A stretch of 64,000 nt of DNA from Tildeniella torsiva UHER 1998/13D (GCA_019358835.1 JAHHIH010000007.1:124001-188000); one strand, 5' to 3'. Counted from the first letter of the stretch, positions 1 to 9,303 are shown. Numbers and translations: made by a program. The notes: generated by a model from the sequence alone, not told the origin.

Positions 1-942
1 GGCCAAATTCTAGACACCGCTGCCATGGCCGACGCCATTCAAACGGTGCTCACTGAAAGCAAGCTCAAGGTCAAACAGGCCACCACCGCTATTCCGGGCC
101 GGGCCATTACCCGCGTCATTCCGGTGCCCGCCGAGCTTGACGATAACGAGCTGCGCGAAATGGTGCTCAACCAGGAGGCCAGTCTCTACCTGCCCTTCCC
201 CCGCGAAGAGGCCGATGTTGACTACCAAAAGCTTGGCTACTTCGTTGACGAAGATGGCATTGAGAAGGTGCAGGTGTTGCTGGTGGCGGTGCGTAAAGAC
301 CTCACCGACCCTTACATTGAGGTATTTCAGCAGGCGGGGCTAGCGCTCAACGTGCTCGAAACCTCGAGCTTTGCTCTGATTCGCACCATTCGAGAGCAGC
401 TGCGGCAGTTTACGCCCCAGGAGGCCGCCGCCGTGGTCGATATCGAGTTTGAAAACACCGAGATTTCCATCGTGGTCGATGGGGTGCCCCACTTCTCGCG
501 CACCGTACCGATTGGCACCTTTCAGATTCAGAGCGCCCTCAGCCGGGCCATGAATTTGCCTCCCTCCCGCAATACTGAGCTGCTCCAGGGCATGACGGTA
601 CCCATTCAAACGATGGATACCGTGGGTGCGCCCCAGATGGGCAACACCAACCCTGGCACCACCGCCATGCTGCGGGTGCTGGGCGAGCTATCTGACGAAC
701 TGCGCCGCTCTATCGACTTCTACCTCAACCAGGGCGAAGACATGGAGGTGGCGCAACTGCTGCTGGCCGGGCCAGGGGCTTCCATTGGCCAGCTCGACGA
801 ATTTCTGGCCCAGCGGCTCAGTCTGCCCGCCAGCCAGATCGATCCGATTTCAGCGCTGTCGTTAGAGGTGGCTGAAGACATTCCCGAGAGTCAGCGGGCA
901 GGGTTGGCGACGGTCATTGGTCTCGGCATGCGGGAGGTGTAG
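1..942 (+). CDS. pilM: Type IV pilus assembly protein PilM (5' truncated by window edge)
   Basis: Cytoplasmic actin-like (FtsA/MreB fold) ATP-binding protein of the type IV pilus machine. It binds the N-terminal tail of PilN and couples the inner-membrane alignment complex to the cytoplasmic motor. The frame is open to base 1 with no stop, so the real start lies upstream; about 313 residues are visible. Seen: an actin-like phosphate-binding strand (VVDIEFENTEIS, near visible residue 145) and a Gly-rich adenosine-type motif (LLAGPGASIG, near 255). The next gene starts 2 bases after its stop and is a clear pilN, followed by pilO and pilQ, which fixes the identity. The same pilM-N-O-Q order without pilP is usual in cyanobacteria, where the system drives phototactic motility and DNA uptake. 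Confidence 0.93.
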   Translation, partial: GQILDTAAMADAIQTVLTESKLKVKQATTAIPGRAITRVIPVPAELDDNELREMVLNQEASLYLPFPREEADVDYQKLGYFVDEDGIEKVQVLLVAVRKDLTDPYIEVFQQAGLALNVLETSSFALIRTIREQLRQFTPQEAAAVVDIEFENTEISIVVDGVPHFSRTVPIGTFQIQSALSRAMNLPPSRNTELLQGMTVPIQTMDTVGAPQMGNTNPGTTAMLRVLGELSDELRRSIDFYLNQGEDMEVAQLLLAGPGASIGQLDEFLAQRLSLPASQIDPISALSLEVAEDIPESQRAGLATVIGLGMREV

Positions 943-944
943 CT

Positions 945-1721
945 ATGTACGGTCTCGATATTAATTTTCTCAAGGATCGCGAAGTTCGCGTCTTTGAGGC
1001 TAAGCCCCGGGCTCGGGGTGGCGGGGTGGCCCCAGGCGATCGCAGGCCTCTGGTTTTAGGGTTGGCGGCGGCGCTGGTGCCGTTGGCGCTGGTGGGCGGC
1101 TACTGGGTAGTAACTCGCAGCCAGGTCAACCAGCTTCAGACCCGCAGTGCTGAACTAGACGCCGAAACGGCCCAGCTCCAGAGCCAGCTTCAGGAAATTA
1201 GCGGTATTCAGGGGCAAATCGACCTGGTTCGTGCTGAAATCAACGCTTTTGTGGCAGTCTTCAACGATATTTTGCCCTGGTCGGCGCTGCTACAAGACAT
1301 TCGCACCCGCACCCCGGCCCGAGTCCAAATCGTCAGCCTCAACCAGACGACGACCACCCCCGAGCAAACTGACCCTGCCGTTACGCCAGAGTCGGTTGAT
1401 GGGCTTTCCATCAATGGTGTGGCCTGTTCCTACGACGAGATCAACGATTTTGCTCTGGTGCTGCAGCGATCGCCCCTGTTGCAATCCCAAACCGTAGCGA
1501 TTAGTCAGGCTCAGCAGCAGCCTACCCTGCTCGACCCCCAAACCCAGGGGCGCTGCCCAGGCACCCCGGTGGGCGACCCTGACTTTTTGATCGACTACAC
1601 CATCGGTGCCAGCATCACCGATACCCCAGCCTCCCAGCTGGTGGATGAGCTTGAGCGCCAGGGTACCGTCGGTCTAGTGACCCGTCTTCAGGCCCTGAGA
1701 GAAAAAGGAGTGATCGAATGA
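945..1721 (+). CDS. pilN: Type IV pilus inner-membrane protein PilN
   Basis: Bitopic inner-membrane protein of the pilus alignment subcomplex. The short cytoplasmic tail opens with MYGLDINFL, matching the conserved Ile-Asn-hydrophobic segment that docks into PilM. One membrane helix follows at about residues 35-56, then a Gln-rich coiled coil (about 57-95) and a periplasmic ferredoxin-like domain that pairs with PilO. At 258 residues it is longer than many proteobacterial PilN proteins, with an extended C-terminus. It starts 2 bases after the pilM stop and its last codons overlap the pilO start by 4 bases (ATGA), so translation is probably coupled. Confidence 0.92.
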   Translation: MYGLDINFLKDREVRVFEAKPRARGGGVAPGDRRPLVLGLAAALVPLALVGGYWVVTRSQVNQLQTRSAELDAETAQLQSQLQEISGIQGQIDLVRAEINAFVAVFNDILPWSALLQDIRTRTPARVQIVSLNQTTTTPEQTDPAVTPESVDGLSINGVACSYDEINDFALVLQRSPLLQSQTVAISQAQQQPTLLDPQTQGRCPGTPVGDPDFLIDYTIGASITDTPASQLVDELERQGTVGLVTRLQALREKGVIE

Positions 1722-2623
1722 CCGCAGCTGGTGATTTCCTTCCCGCCGACGAGAATCAGGCCTTAGATGTTGGCCCTACCTATCCCACGGCCTTTGGTAT
1801 TGAGCTCACCCCTAAGGTGCAGGGCATTGGCCTGGGGGTGCTGGGGCTGATTGGCTCTTTTGTTCTGTATAACTTCGTGGTCAAGCCCGTAGTAGAGCAA
1901 AAAACCGCCCTGGAAGCCGAGGTTGCCCAAAAGCAGGCTCAGGTTGACCAACAGCGGGCCAGTCTCCAGGATCGTGCTGCCCTGCAGGCCGAGCTCAATT
2001 CGGCTATTGAGCAGCGGGTAGGTGTCTACAGCCTGCTGGGCGGTTCCCAGACCCTCGATACTCTGCTGCTCGACATCAATCAGCAAATTCAGAACAGCAA
2101 CGCTGCGATCGCCGATGTGCTGCGGGCCAACCCAGCTACCCTCGACAACGCCCAACTCGCTGCCCTGGGGCTCACCCGAGAGCAGATTCAGCGGGTCAAG
2201 ACTCAGTTTGCCGCTACTCCCCAGGTGCAAAAGCAGCTCTTTTCTTCAGAGCTGCTGCGGTTTAATCCCAGCCCCCCAGAGCCGGTCACTGACCTTGGCC
2301 CAGAGCTCACTGGCAAGCTAGAGCGCGTCACCGTCGATGTATCAATGCAGGCGCTGTTTCCCCAGACGCTCAGCATCATGCGCAATATCGAGCGCCTGGA
2401 ACCGCTGATCATCATTAAAGATATGCAGCAGAGTATTGCGCCGCCGCCGGCCGATGCCACCGAAGAGGAACTGCTGGGCATTAGCCGACTGCTGCTCACC
2501 GACTACACCCTTGAAGTGCTCGTGCCCGTTGGCGACCCCAGCGTGCCGCCCGAGCCGCCGCCGCCGCCCCCCGCCGAGGGAGAAGCCCCCGTCGAAGGTG
2601 CGCCGCCGCCTGAGGGTGGCTAG
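1718..2623 (+). CDS. pilO: Type IV pilus inner-membrane protein PilO
   Basis: Partner of PilN in the inner-membrane alignment complex that joins the cytoplasmic motor to the PilQ secretin. One membrane helix lies at about residues 37-55, followed by a coiled coil (about 60-95) and a periplasmic domain. At 301 residues it is longer than the ~210 usual in proteobacteria and ends in a Pro/Glu-rich tail (PPEPPPPPPAEG). No pilP lipoprotein gene lies between it and pilQ, so the long tail could take over part of the contact with PilQ; that is inference. The start codon overlaps the pilN stop. Confidence 0.9.
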   Translation: MTAAGDFLPADENQALDVGPTYPTAFGIELTPKVQGIGLGVLGLIGSFVLYNFVVKPVVEQKTALEAEVAQKQAQVDQQRASLQDRAALQAELNSAIEQRVGVYSLLGGSQTLDTLLLDINQQIQNSNAAIADVLRANPATLDNAQLAALGLTREQIQRVKTQFAATPQVQKQLFSSELLRFNPSPPEPVTDLGPELTGKLERVTVDVSMQALFPQTLSIMRNIERLEPLIIIKDMQQSIAPPPADATEEELLGISRLLLTDYTLEVLVPVGDPSVPPEPPPPPPAEGEAPVEGAPPPEGG

Positions 2624-2726
2624 CCCAACCTTTGGAGCCCCGCTGCTACCGCCCCCGCCCGATCTACCCACCTAGCCCAGTCAAACCCCGCGCGGCCCCG
2701 CCGCATCTGTGATGGAGGAGTGAACC

Positions 2727-4919
2727 GTGAACCGTCTAATGAACCTGCACCCAATTTTGCTTGGCAGCACCCTGGTTGCCCTAGCGGCCCAGCCTGGCCT
2801 GGCCTCAGTAACCAGTATTACTAATGTCCGTCTCAACCCCACCGCCACTGGGCTAGATCTGGTATTTGACACCCAGGGAGGCGATAACAGCAGCGTCTTT
2901 ACTGTCAGTCAGGGCAATACCCTACAGGCCGATATTACCCGCGCCCAGCTCAACCTGCCCGATGGCGGCAGCTTTACCCAGGCCAACCCCGCTCCCGGTA
3001 TCAGTCAGGTGTCGGTGGTGCCCCTCGATGCCAACAGCGTGCGCATCACCGTCAGTGGCACCAGCCAGCCCCCCACCGGGGCAGTAGAATCCAGCGATAA
3101 TCAGGTCATACTGTCGATTCGCAACGATGGCGAGACCGCCCAGGCTCCTACCCCTGTGCCTGCTGAGATCGAAACTGTACCTGCTCCGGCTGCTCCCTCC
3201 ACCGTGGCTCAAGCAGCGCCCGAAGCTGCCCCGGAGCCAGCACCGGAAGCGGCCCCTGAGGTACCCACCCCCGCTAGCCCCGACGTGCTGGTTCCCAACC
3301 CTGAAGTCACTATTGATGGTGCCCCGGTGCCGCGTCCCCAGGTGCAGCAAGTGCCGCCCTTTTTGCCCCGCGCCGTAGCACCTCCGATTGGCGATATCTC
3401 CGTAGCTGAGGGGGTACCCTCCTTTAACAGCATCAACCTGGGCAGCAACGAGCGGATTCCTAAGCTGCTGCTGCGGGATGCCCCAGCCCGAGAGGTTTTG
3501 TCGCTGCTGGCGCGGGCGGCAGGCCTCAACCTGGTCTTTACCCCCGCCGGGGGAACTGAAGCTGGGGCAGAGGGTGCCAGTGCCGATGGCCCCCCGGTTA
3601 GCCTAGATATTGAAAACGAGTCTGTGCAAGACGTGTTCAACCACGTTCTGCGGGTGACTGGCTTGCAGGCTAACCGCGTAGGCCGCAGCGTCTACGTAGG
3701 GCCTACGCTACCGGTTTCGGCCCAGAACGTCACCGCTAGAACCCTGCGCCTGAATCAGGTTGATGCCACTGTGGCCACCAATTTTCTGGTCGCCCTGGGG
3801 GCGGAGAGTGCCGTCAGCCGAGAGCGCCTGGTCACCAACGTCAATGCTGTGACCGTCGCGGAGGGCACCCCCCCGATTACCCAGACAGAGACCTCAACAG
3901 TTGACCAAATTGAGGTCAGCCGGGTTGACTATGAAGATAGCCAGGGCATTCTGCGCGGGTTGCAGGTGGTCGCCGATGAACGCACCAACTCAGTTACCCT
4001 CGTGGGCCGGGCTGATCTAGTTACCATTGCTACTGAGCAGCTCACCCGCATTGACCTGCGTCGGCGACAGGTGGCGGTCAATGTCAGAGTCATTGATATT
4101 GACCTCAACGCCCTCGATGCTTTTGGTACCAGCTTCTCCTTCCAAAACGGGCTGTTTGGGGTGCTCAGCTCTGGCGGTCTTGGCATTCTCAATATTGGCG
4201 ATGGCGGCACACCCAACCCTGCAAGCCAGGCAACCCCCACGGGCACGCCAATCCTGCCGCGTACGCTAGGTGGCCCTGGAGGCAATGCCACCTCCGGCAA
4301 TTTCTTGGCTCAGCTGCTGGGAACGGTGCAAAACGGCAACGGCAAGATTATTACTGACCCCACTCTAATTGTGCAGGAGGGGCAGACCGCTACGGTTCAG
4401 CTCACCCAAGATGTGGTGACTGAGCTGACGCAAACCATTGAGGTGACCGAGACGGGAACCCTGACCACCCTGGACATTGAAACAGAGCCAGCGGGCTTAA
4501 TTTTGCAAATTGACGTCGATCGCATCGATGACAATGGCTTTGTGTCGCTCTCGGTAGCCCCCAGTATCTCGGCACCAACTGACAGCTTCACCAGTGATGC
4601 GGGTACATTCTTCCTGCTGTCAGAGCGCCAAATTAGCTCTGGCCAGGTGCGGATTCGCGATGGTCAAACCCTGCTGCTTTCCGGCATCATCCAAGAGTCG
4701 GAGCGCAACACCATCAACAAGATTCCCATCCTGGGCGATATTCCCATTTTGGGGGCGCTGTTCCGCAGTACGGTTACCGATAACCAGCGCCGCGAGCTGA
4801 TTGTGCTGCTGACGCCGCAGATTTTGGATGACTCGGATCAGTCAACCTTTGGCTATCAGTACACCCCCAGTGAGGCGGTGCAAGAAATCCTAGAAAACCG
4901 AGGTCGGCAAGAGGAGTAA
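2727..4919 (+). CDS. pilQ: Type IV pilus secretin PilQ
   Basis: Outer-membrane secretin forming the pore through which the pilus fibre passes. The GTG start at 2727 is preceded by GGAGGAG ending 6 bases upstream. After a signal peptide (about residues 1-26) comes an AMIN domain (about 27-130) that targets peptidoglycan, a Pro/Ala/Glu-rich linker (about 135-235), an STN/N0-like domain starting near 246 (LLLRDAPAREVLSLLA), secretin N domains, and the secretin beta-barrel from about 450 to 710. Within it are GKIITDPTLIVQEGQTA near 538 and the typical end ILGDIPILGALFRS near 669. It is the last gene of the pil operon and is followed by a strong terminator. Confidence 0.95.
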   Translation: MNRLMNLHPILLGSTLVALAAQPGLASVTSITNVRLNPTATGLDLVFDTQGGDNSSVFTVSQGNTLQADITRAQLNLPDGGSFTQANPAPGISQVSVVPLDANSVRITVSGTSQPPTGAVESSDNQVILSIRNDGETAQAPTPVPAEIETVPAPAAPSTVAQAAPEAAPEPAPEAAPEVPTPASPDVLVPNPEVTIDGAPVPRPQVQQVPPFLPRAVAPPIGDISVAEGVPSFNSINLGSNERIPKLLLRDAPAREVLSLLARAAGLNLVFTPAGGTEAGAEGASADGPPVSLDIENESVQDVFNHVLRVTGLQANRVGRSVYVGPTLPVSAQNVTARTLRLNQVDATVATNFLVALGAESAVSRERLVTNVNAVTVAEGTPPITQTETSTVDQIEVSRVDYEDSQGILRGLQVVADERTNSVTLVGRADLVTIATEQLTRIDLRRRQVAVNVRVIDIDLNALDAFGTSFSFQNGLFGVLSSGGLGILNIGDGGTPNPASQATPTGTPILPRTLGGPGGNATSGNFLAQLLGTVQNGNGKIITDPTLIVQEGQTATVQLTQDVVTELTQTIEVTETGTLTTLDIETEPAGLILQIDVDRIDDNGFVSLSVAPSISAPTDSFTSDAGTFFLLSERQISSGQVRIRDGQTLLLSGIIQESERNTINKIPILGDIPILGALFRSTVTDNQRRELIVLLTPQILDDSDQSTFGYQYTPSEAVQEILENRGRQEE

Positions 4920-4999
4920 GCCAATCTCCTGCCAAAACCTAATGGTTTTGGTGGGTAGAGGTTTACGGTTCGTCGATCGAGAAGACGCTTAACCTAACG

Positions 5000-5038
5000 G
5001 GGCAGATGCGAAGATTGGGCGCATCTGCCCTATTTTTT
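5000..5038 (+). terminator. Intrinsic terminator of the pil operon
   Basis: A perfect 11-bp stem (GGGCAGATGCG at 5000-5010 pairing with 5020-5030), a 9-base loop, and then TATTTTTT. It lies 80 bases after pilQ. The following lipoprotein gene is on the other strand and converges on it. Confidence 0.9.
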
Positions 5039-5052
5039 GCGTTGGTGAATGT

Positions 5053-5610
5053 CTATTCGGCGAAGTAGCCGCCGTACATAATGTATTCGTCGTTTTGAAG
5101 CTGGGTATCGTCTGTATAAAAGGCCACCTCAATGGACTCGGCGGTGGCATCGGCTTTGGGAATCAGCTTGATGTAGCGGTTCTGGGTGTCGTAGAAGCTG
5201 GGGCTGGCCTCCAGCTCCAGTACGTAGCCCCCCTCAGTGCTGATCAGGGTGTAGGGGCTGACCTGGCCACTGCTCCACTGCACCTGGTCGGGCGTTAGGG
5301 TCATGGGGCCGAAGGCCAACAGCACGTTGCTCAGGGGCTGCCATTCGCGGATAAGGGCATTGGGCAGGGTGGCGGTGGGGGTGTTGGACGGGGCCGCTGG
5401 GGTCGGTGTTGGGGATTCAGTAGGCTGTGCGGCGGGAGTCTCAGGGGCAGAGTCGGCGGAAGTTGGCGGCGTGGGGTTGAGGGTTTCGCTCTGGGGCGGG
5501 GGGCTGGGGCGGCACCCGGCGATCGCCGTGCCGAGGGCGATCGCCACTGCCCCCCGCGCCAAGGTGGGGCGAGAGCGCTGGCGCAGCGACTGGGCAAGTT
5601 TTGCGGGCAT
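5053..5610 (-). CDS. Putative lipoprotein, function unknown
   Basis: A 185-residue exported protein. The ATG at 5610 was chosen because GGGAG sits 7 bases upstream; a GTG at 5628 is also in frame. The N-terminus is basic, followed by a hydrophobic stretch ending in the lipobox AIAGC, so the mature protein is probably lipid-anchored. A Pro/Thr/Ser/Ala-rich linker follows. A C-terminal domain of about 95 residues mixes beta-rich segments (GYVLELEASPSFYDTQNRYI) and ends YIMYGGYFAE. I do not recognise the family. It converges on the pil operon and diverges from potA. Confidence 0.75.
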   Translation of the reverse strand: MPAKLAQSLRQRSRPTLARGAVAIALGTAIAGCRPSPPPQSETLNPTPPTSADSAPETPAAQPTESPTPTPAAPSNTPTATLPNALIREWQPLSNVLLAFGPMTLTPDQVQWSSGQVSPYTLISTEGGYVLELEASPSFYDTQNRYIKLIPKADATAESIEVAFYTDDTQLQNDEYIMYGGYFAE

Positions 5611-5842
5611 CTTTGTACTCCCGAGCACTATCTGGTGCCATAGTAACGTTTCGCGGGCTTGCCGATGGCGTGTTTTTGGGGGCTAAGGCTCGCAATAATG
5701 GCTTTTTTGGGGCAGAATGCGTCGGCGATCGCCAGGGTGGGTAAAGTATAGGCAGTGCTGCTCTGGTATCGGCCTGAAACTAGGGCTGAAACCTGGGCGG
5801 TGGTTGTGATGGCAGCGACTTGTCTATCCCAGGGGCGATCGC
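5519..5842. repeat. Cluster of four HIP1 (GCGATCGC) palindromes
   Basis: GCGATCGC occurs at 5519-5526, 5537-5544, 5725-5732 and 5835-5842. This octamer is the highly iterated palindrome of many cyanobacterial genomes. It recurs throughout the window, in genes and between them, and supports the cyanobacterial assignment. Confidence 0.9.
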
Positions 5843-5873
5843 TACAGTTGGGGTGAACCCAGGAGAAACGGCC

Positions 5874-6995
5874 ATGGCTCAGATGGTGCATTCTGCGGCA
5901 GCAACGGCAACACCAGCGGCTCAGCCCGATGTTGAGCTGCGGCGGGTGGTTAAGGCTTTTGGGGCAGAGGTTGCCGTTTGCGATCTCGACTTGGCGGTGC
6001 GACAGGGTGAGTTCTTCAGTATTCTGGGCCCTTCGGGCTGCGGCAAAACCACCACCCTGCGCCTGATTGCGGGCTTTGAAACCCCCAGTGCTGGCGACGT
6101 GTTGATCCAGGGGGCTAACGTCAGCACTGTGCCCGCCCACCGCCGCCCGGTCAACACCGTCTTTCAGAGCTATGCCCTGTTTGACCATATGACGGTCAAA
6201 GACAACATTGCCTTTGGCCTCAAAATTCGCCGCATGGGCACGGCCCAGGTGCGCGATCGCGTCGCCGAAGCCCTGCGCCTGGTGCGAATGGAATCGATGG
6301 CCAACCGCTACCCGGCCCAGCTTTCCGGCGGGCAGCAGCAGCGGGTGGCCCTGGCTCGCGCCCTGGTCAACCATCCGGCGGTGATGCTGCTCGATGAGCC
6401 CCTTGGCGCTCTAGACCAAAAGCTGCGCAAGCAGATGCAGGTGGAGCTAGCCAATCTGCACCGCCAGCTGGGCATCACCTTTATTATGGTCACCCACGAT
6501 CAGGAGGAGGCGCTGGCACTCTCTGACCGCATCGCTGTGATGAACAACGGCCAAATTGAGCAGATCGGCACCCCCAGCGACATCTACGACCGGCCCAGCA
6601 CCGCCTTTGTGGCCGACTTTATTGGCGACACCAACCTGCTGCCGGGGCGTATCGACCAGCCCCACCCCCGCCAGGTGCAGGTCACCACCGACAGTGGTCT
6701 GCGGGTGCTGGCCTGCATGTCCGGCAGCACCGTCGCCCAGGCCGTAGTCGTGAGCGTGCGCCCCGAAAAAATCAACCTTAGCCTCAGCGCACCAGCCGCC
6801 GCCAACAACTGCTATCAGGGTCACATTAGCCACCTGATGTACCTGGGCACCCACCTGCACTGCGTAGTGCGCCTGGGGTCAGGCGAGACTCTGATGGTGC
6901 GCCATCCCAACCGGGCTGAGTCGTTAATCGGGGTCGATACCGCCGTGTATGTGCACTGGGCCGCCGACGATTGCCTGGTGCTCGACGCCGCCTGA
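5874..6995 (+). CDS. potA: Polyamine-type ABC transporter ATP-binding protein PotA
   Basis: ATPase subunit of a spermidine/putrescine-family importer. The ATG at 5874 has AGGAGA 7 bases upstream; a TTG at 5820 in the same frame is less likely. At 373 residues it has the Walker A motif GPSGCGKTT (near residue 52), Q-loop, signature LSGGQQQR (near 151), Walker B VMLLDEPLGALD (near 170), H-loop VTHDQEEAL (near 207) and a C-terminal TOBE domain typical of the CUT1/polyamine group. It heads a potA-potD-potB-potC cluster encoding a full importer. The family also includes iron(III) and other importers, so the substrate is assigned from PotD similarity. Confidence 0.88.
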   Translation: MAQMVHSAAATATPAAQPDVELRRVVKAFGAEVAVCDLDLAVRQGEFFSILGPSGCGKTTTLRLIAGFETPSAGDVLIQGANVSTVPAHRRPVNTVFQSYALFDHMTVKDNIAFGLKIRRMGTAQVRDRVAEALRLVRMESMANRYPAQLSGGQQQRVALARALVNHPAVMLLDEPLGALDQKLRKQMQVELANLHRQLGITFIMVTHDQEEALALSDRIAVMNNGQIEQIGTPSDIYDRPSTAFVADFIGDTNLLPGRIDQPHPRQVQVTTDSGLRVLACMSGSTVAQAVVVSVRPEKINLSLSAPAAANNCYQGHISHLMYLGTHLHCVVRLGSGETLMVRHPNRAESLIGVDTAVYVHWAADDCLVLDAA

Positions 6996-7129
6996 GGGTC
7001 GGTGGCTTTGGGCCTGCGATCGCGGCTCTTGAGCGTTACCCCAGACGCATCGCCATATACTTAGAAACTAAAGATTAAGGTCGTCCCTTTTCCCCTCGAC
7101 CGCCGCCGTCCCCCTTTGCCCCTTGGAGA

Positions 7130-8266
7130 ATGCCTGTGCCTGGAACGCGACTACAAACTCCCTCCGACTCGCGCCGTTTTGCCGTGAGTCGGAGGCGTTT
7201 TTTGCAGGGGTCAGCAGCGGTTGTGACAGGCCTGGCGGCGGCCAACTGTCGCCAAAACCTGGCGGGGCCACCAGCGGGGGGGGGAGCAAATGACGGCACC
7301 CTGCACATTTACACCTGGGCCAACTACACCGATGACGGTATGGCCGCAGCCTTTACCGAGCGCACGGGCATTCCGGTAGTGGTCGATATTTTTGACTCCA
7401 ACGAGGTCATGCTCACCCGTCTTCAAGCTGGCGGCGGCGATGCCTACAGCATCATCTACCCCTCCGACTACATGGTGTCGGAAATGTTGGAGCTAGGCCT
7501 GCTCACCGAACTCGACCAGAGCCGCATTACCGGGCTAGAGAATCTTAAAGCCCAGTGGGCCAACCCCGCCTACGACCCCAACAATGCCCACAGTGTGCCC
7601 TTTTGCTGGGGCACCACCGGCCTGCTTTACAACCATGAGGCCTCCCCCGGTGAACCTACCGACTGGAACTTTCTGTGGGATAACCAGGCCAAACTCTCCC
7701 GCCGCATCACCATGCTCGACGACATGCGTGAAACCCTGGGAGCCACCCTCAAGTCGCTGGGCTACTCCTATAATTCCAACAATCCAGCTGAAATTGAAGC
7801 CGCCTACAACCGCCTGCTCGAACTCAGACCCCACATCGCGGCCTTCAAAACTACCGGCTTTGAGAACGAATTACTCAGCGGCGACCTGAGCGTGTCGATG
7901 GCCTACTCTAGCGATGCGATCGCCCTCACCCTCGAAGACGATCGCATGCAGTACGTGATTCCAGAAAGCGGAGCGTCGCTGTGGACCGACACCCTGGCCA
8001 TCCCCGCCACCGCCCCCAATGTCGATGCCGCCTACCAGTGGATCAACTTCCTGCTAGAGCCAGAGGTCGCTAGCGCTGCCGTAGAGCGCCTGTTCTTTGC
8101 CACCGCTAACCAGGCCGCCTTTGACCAGCTGCCCGCCGGCATCCAAAACAACGCCGACCTCTACCCCCCTGAGGCGGTTTTGGCCAAGAGCGAAGGCATC
8201 GTGGCCGTCGATACCGCCAGCACCGATCTGTTTGACCAGTTTTGGACTGAAGTAACCAGCGCTTAG
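7130..8266 (+). CDS. potD: Spermidine/putrescine-type substrate-binding protein PotD, probable Tat lipoprotein
   Basis: Periplasmic binding protein of the importer. Typical PotD motifs appear after the signal: LHIYTWANYTDDGMAAAF, FDSNEVMLTRLQAGGGDAY and YPSDYMVSEML. The N-terminus carries a twin-arginine signal (SRRRFLQG), a hydrophobic segment, and then a lipobox-like LAAANC, so it is probably exported folded through Tat and then lipidated. An ATG lies at 7130, but its GGAG is only 1-2 bases away. A GTG at 7136 has that GGAG 7 bases upstream and may be the true start. Length 376-378 residues fits the family. Confidence 0.87.
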   Translation: MPVPGTRLQTPSDSRRFAVSRRRFLQGSAAVVTGLAAANCRQNLAGPPAGGGANDGTLHIYTWANYTDDGMAAAFTERTGIPVVVDIFDSNEVMLTRLQAGGGDAYSIIYPSDYMVSEMLELGLLTELDQSRITGLENLKAQWANPAYDPNNAHSVPFCWGTTGLLYNHEASPGEPTDWNFLWDNQAKLSRRITMLDDMRETLGATLKSLGYSYNSNNPAEIEAAYNRLLELRPHIAAFKTTGFENELLSGDLSVSMAYSSDAIALTLEDDRMQYVIPESGASLWTDTLAIPATAPNVDAAYQWINFLLEPEVASAAVERLFFATANQAAFDQLPAGIQNNADLYPPEAVLAKSEGIVAVDTASTDLFDQFWTEVTSA

Positions 8267-8275
8267 AGGAGGGGA

Positions 8276-8360
8276 GTTTTGAGTTCTAAGTTTTGAGTTC
8301 TAAGTTCTGTCGACAACACCTCAATTCAAAATTGAAAATTCAAAACTCAAACTTTCCCTA
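8276..8360. repeat. A/T-rich intergenic repeat, tandem 14-mers plus inverted arm
   Basis: GTTTTGAGTTCTAA occurs twice in perfect tandem (8276-8289, 8290-8303), followed by a partial third copy. An inverted A-rich arm lies at about 8322-8350 (TTCAAAATTGAAAATTCAAA). The block is just upstream of potB. Related TTTTGAG/CTCAAAA blocks occur at 22779-22855 and 37345-37442. Confidence 0.7.
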
Positions 8361-8400
8361 TCCTCCCACCCTCCTCACCTTCCCCACCCTCCTCACCCCC

Positions 8401-9303
8401 ATGACCCCCGCCCACTCACCCACTCCCTCGAACACCTGGGCCGATCGCCTCGCTCCCCGACTCTGGCTGGGGCCGGTGACGCTGCTGGGGCCAGCGGGGG
8501 TGTGGCTGCTGGTGCTGCTGGTGCTGCCCACCTTGCTGATTCTTGAGATCAGTTTGGTGCCGGGGCTGCGGCTGGGTCAACCCAGCGGCGGCTATGGCCT
8601 GGGCAACTACCTGCAAATTTTGCAGCCGGTGTATCTGCGGGTGATTTGGCGATCGCTGGTGTTTGCGGTCGGCTCTACGGCGCTGTGCCTGCTGATGGGG
8701 TTTCCGGTGGCCTATTGGCTGGCGCTGATGTCGCCCCAGCGGTGGCGCAACCTGCTGCTGGTGGCTTTTATTCTGCCCCTGTGGACATCGTCGCTGCTGC
8801 GGGCCTACGCCTGGACAACCATTCTGCGCCCCAGCGGCGTGCTCAATGGGATGCTAACGGCGATCGGGCTGCCCGCCCAAAATTGGCTAAATACGCCTAC
8901 GGCGGTGTTTATTGGCCTCACCTACAGCTTTTTGCCCTATATGGTGCTGATTCTCTATGCATCGCTTGAAAAACTCGACATTCGGCTGCTAGAGGCCGCC
9001 GCTGATCTGGGAGCCACCCCGCGCCAGTGCTTTTGGAAAATTACCGTACCCCAAACTCTGCCCGGCATTGCGGCGGCTAGTCTGCTGGTGTTTATCAGCA
9101 CCCTGAGCGATTTTGTTGTGCCTACGCTGCTTGGGGGTGCCTCATCGATGAATATTTCGCGGCTAATCTACAACCAGTTTCTCGGCCCTACCCGCGCCTG
9201 GGGGTTTGGCTCGGCCCTCAGCATGGTGCTGATTTTGGCGGTCAGCCTGGCGATCGCCCTCCTGATCCGCTACGGCGATCGCAACACCGTCACCGAAGCC
9301 TGA
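8401..9303 (+). CDS. potB: Polyamine-type ABC transporter permease PotB
   Basis: Membrane permease subunit of about 300 residues with six predicted membrane helices. The cytoplasmic EAA loop (LEAAADLGATPRQCFWKITV, around 8986-9045) contacts PotA. The reading frame is open from 8293, but that stretch translates the intergenic repeat, so I take the ATG at 8401. No clear Shine-Dalgarno sequence is visible. It pairs with PotC to form the channel. Confidence 0.87.
   Translation: MTPAHSPTPSNTWADRLAPRLWLGPVTLLGPAGVWLLVLLVLPTLLILEISLVPGLRLGQPSGGYGLGNYLQILQPVYLRVIWRSLVFAVGSTALCLLMGFPVAYWLALMSPQRWRNLLLVAFILPLWTSSLLRAYAWTTILRPSGVLNGMLTAIGLPAQNWLNTPTAVFIGLTYSFLPYMVLILYASLEKLDIRLLEAAADLGATPRQCFWKITVPQTLPGIAAASLLVFISTLSDFVVPTLLGGASSMNISRLIYNQFLGPTRAWGFGSALSMVLILAVSLAIALLIRYGDRNTVTEA

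Noticed and set aside
5303-5686. Plus-strand frame opposite the lipoprotein
   Set aside because: The minus-strand frame has a lipobox, a well-spaced Shine-Dalgarno sequence and a linker/domain layout; the plus strand has only Gly/Val-rich noise.
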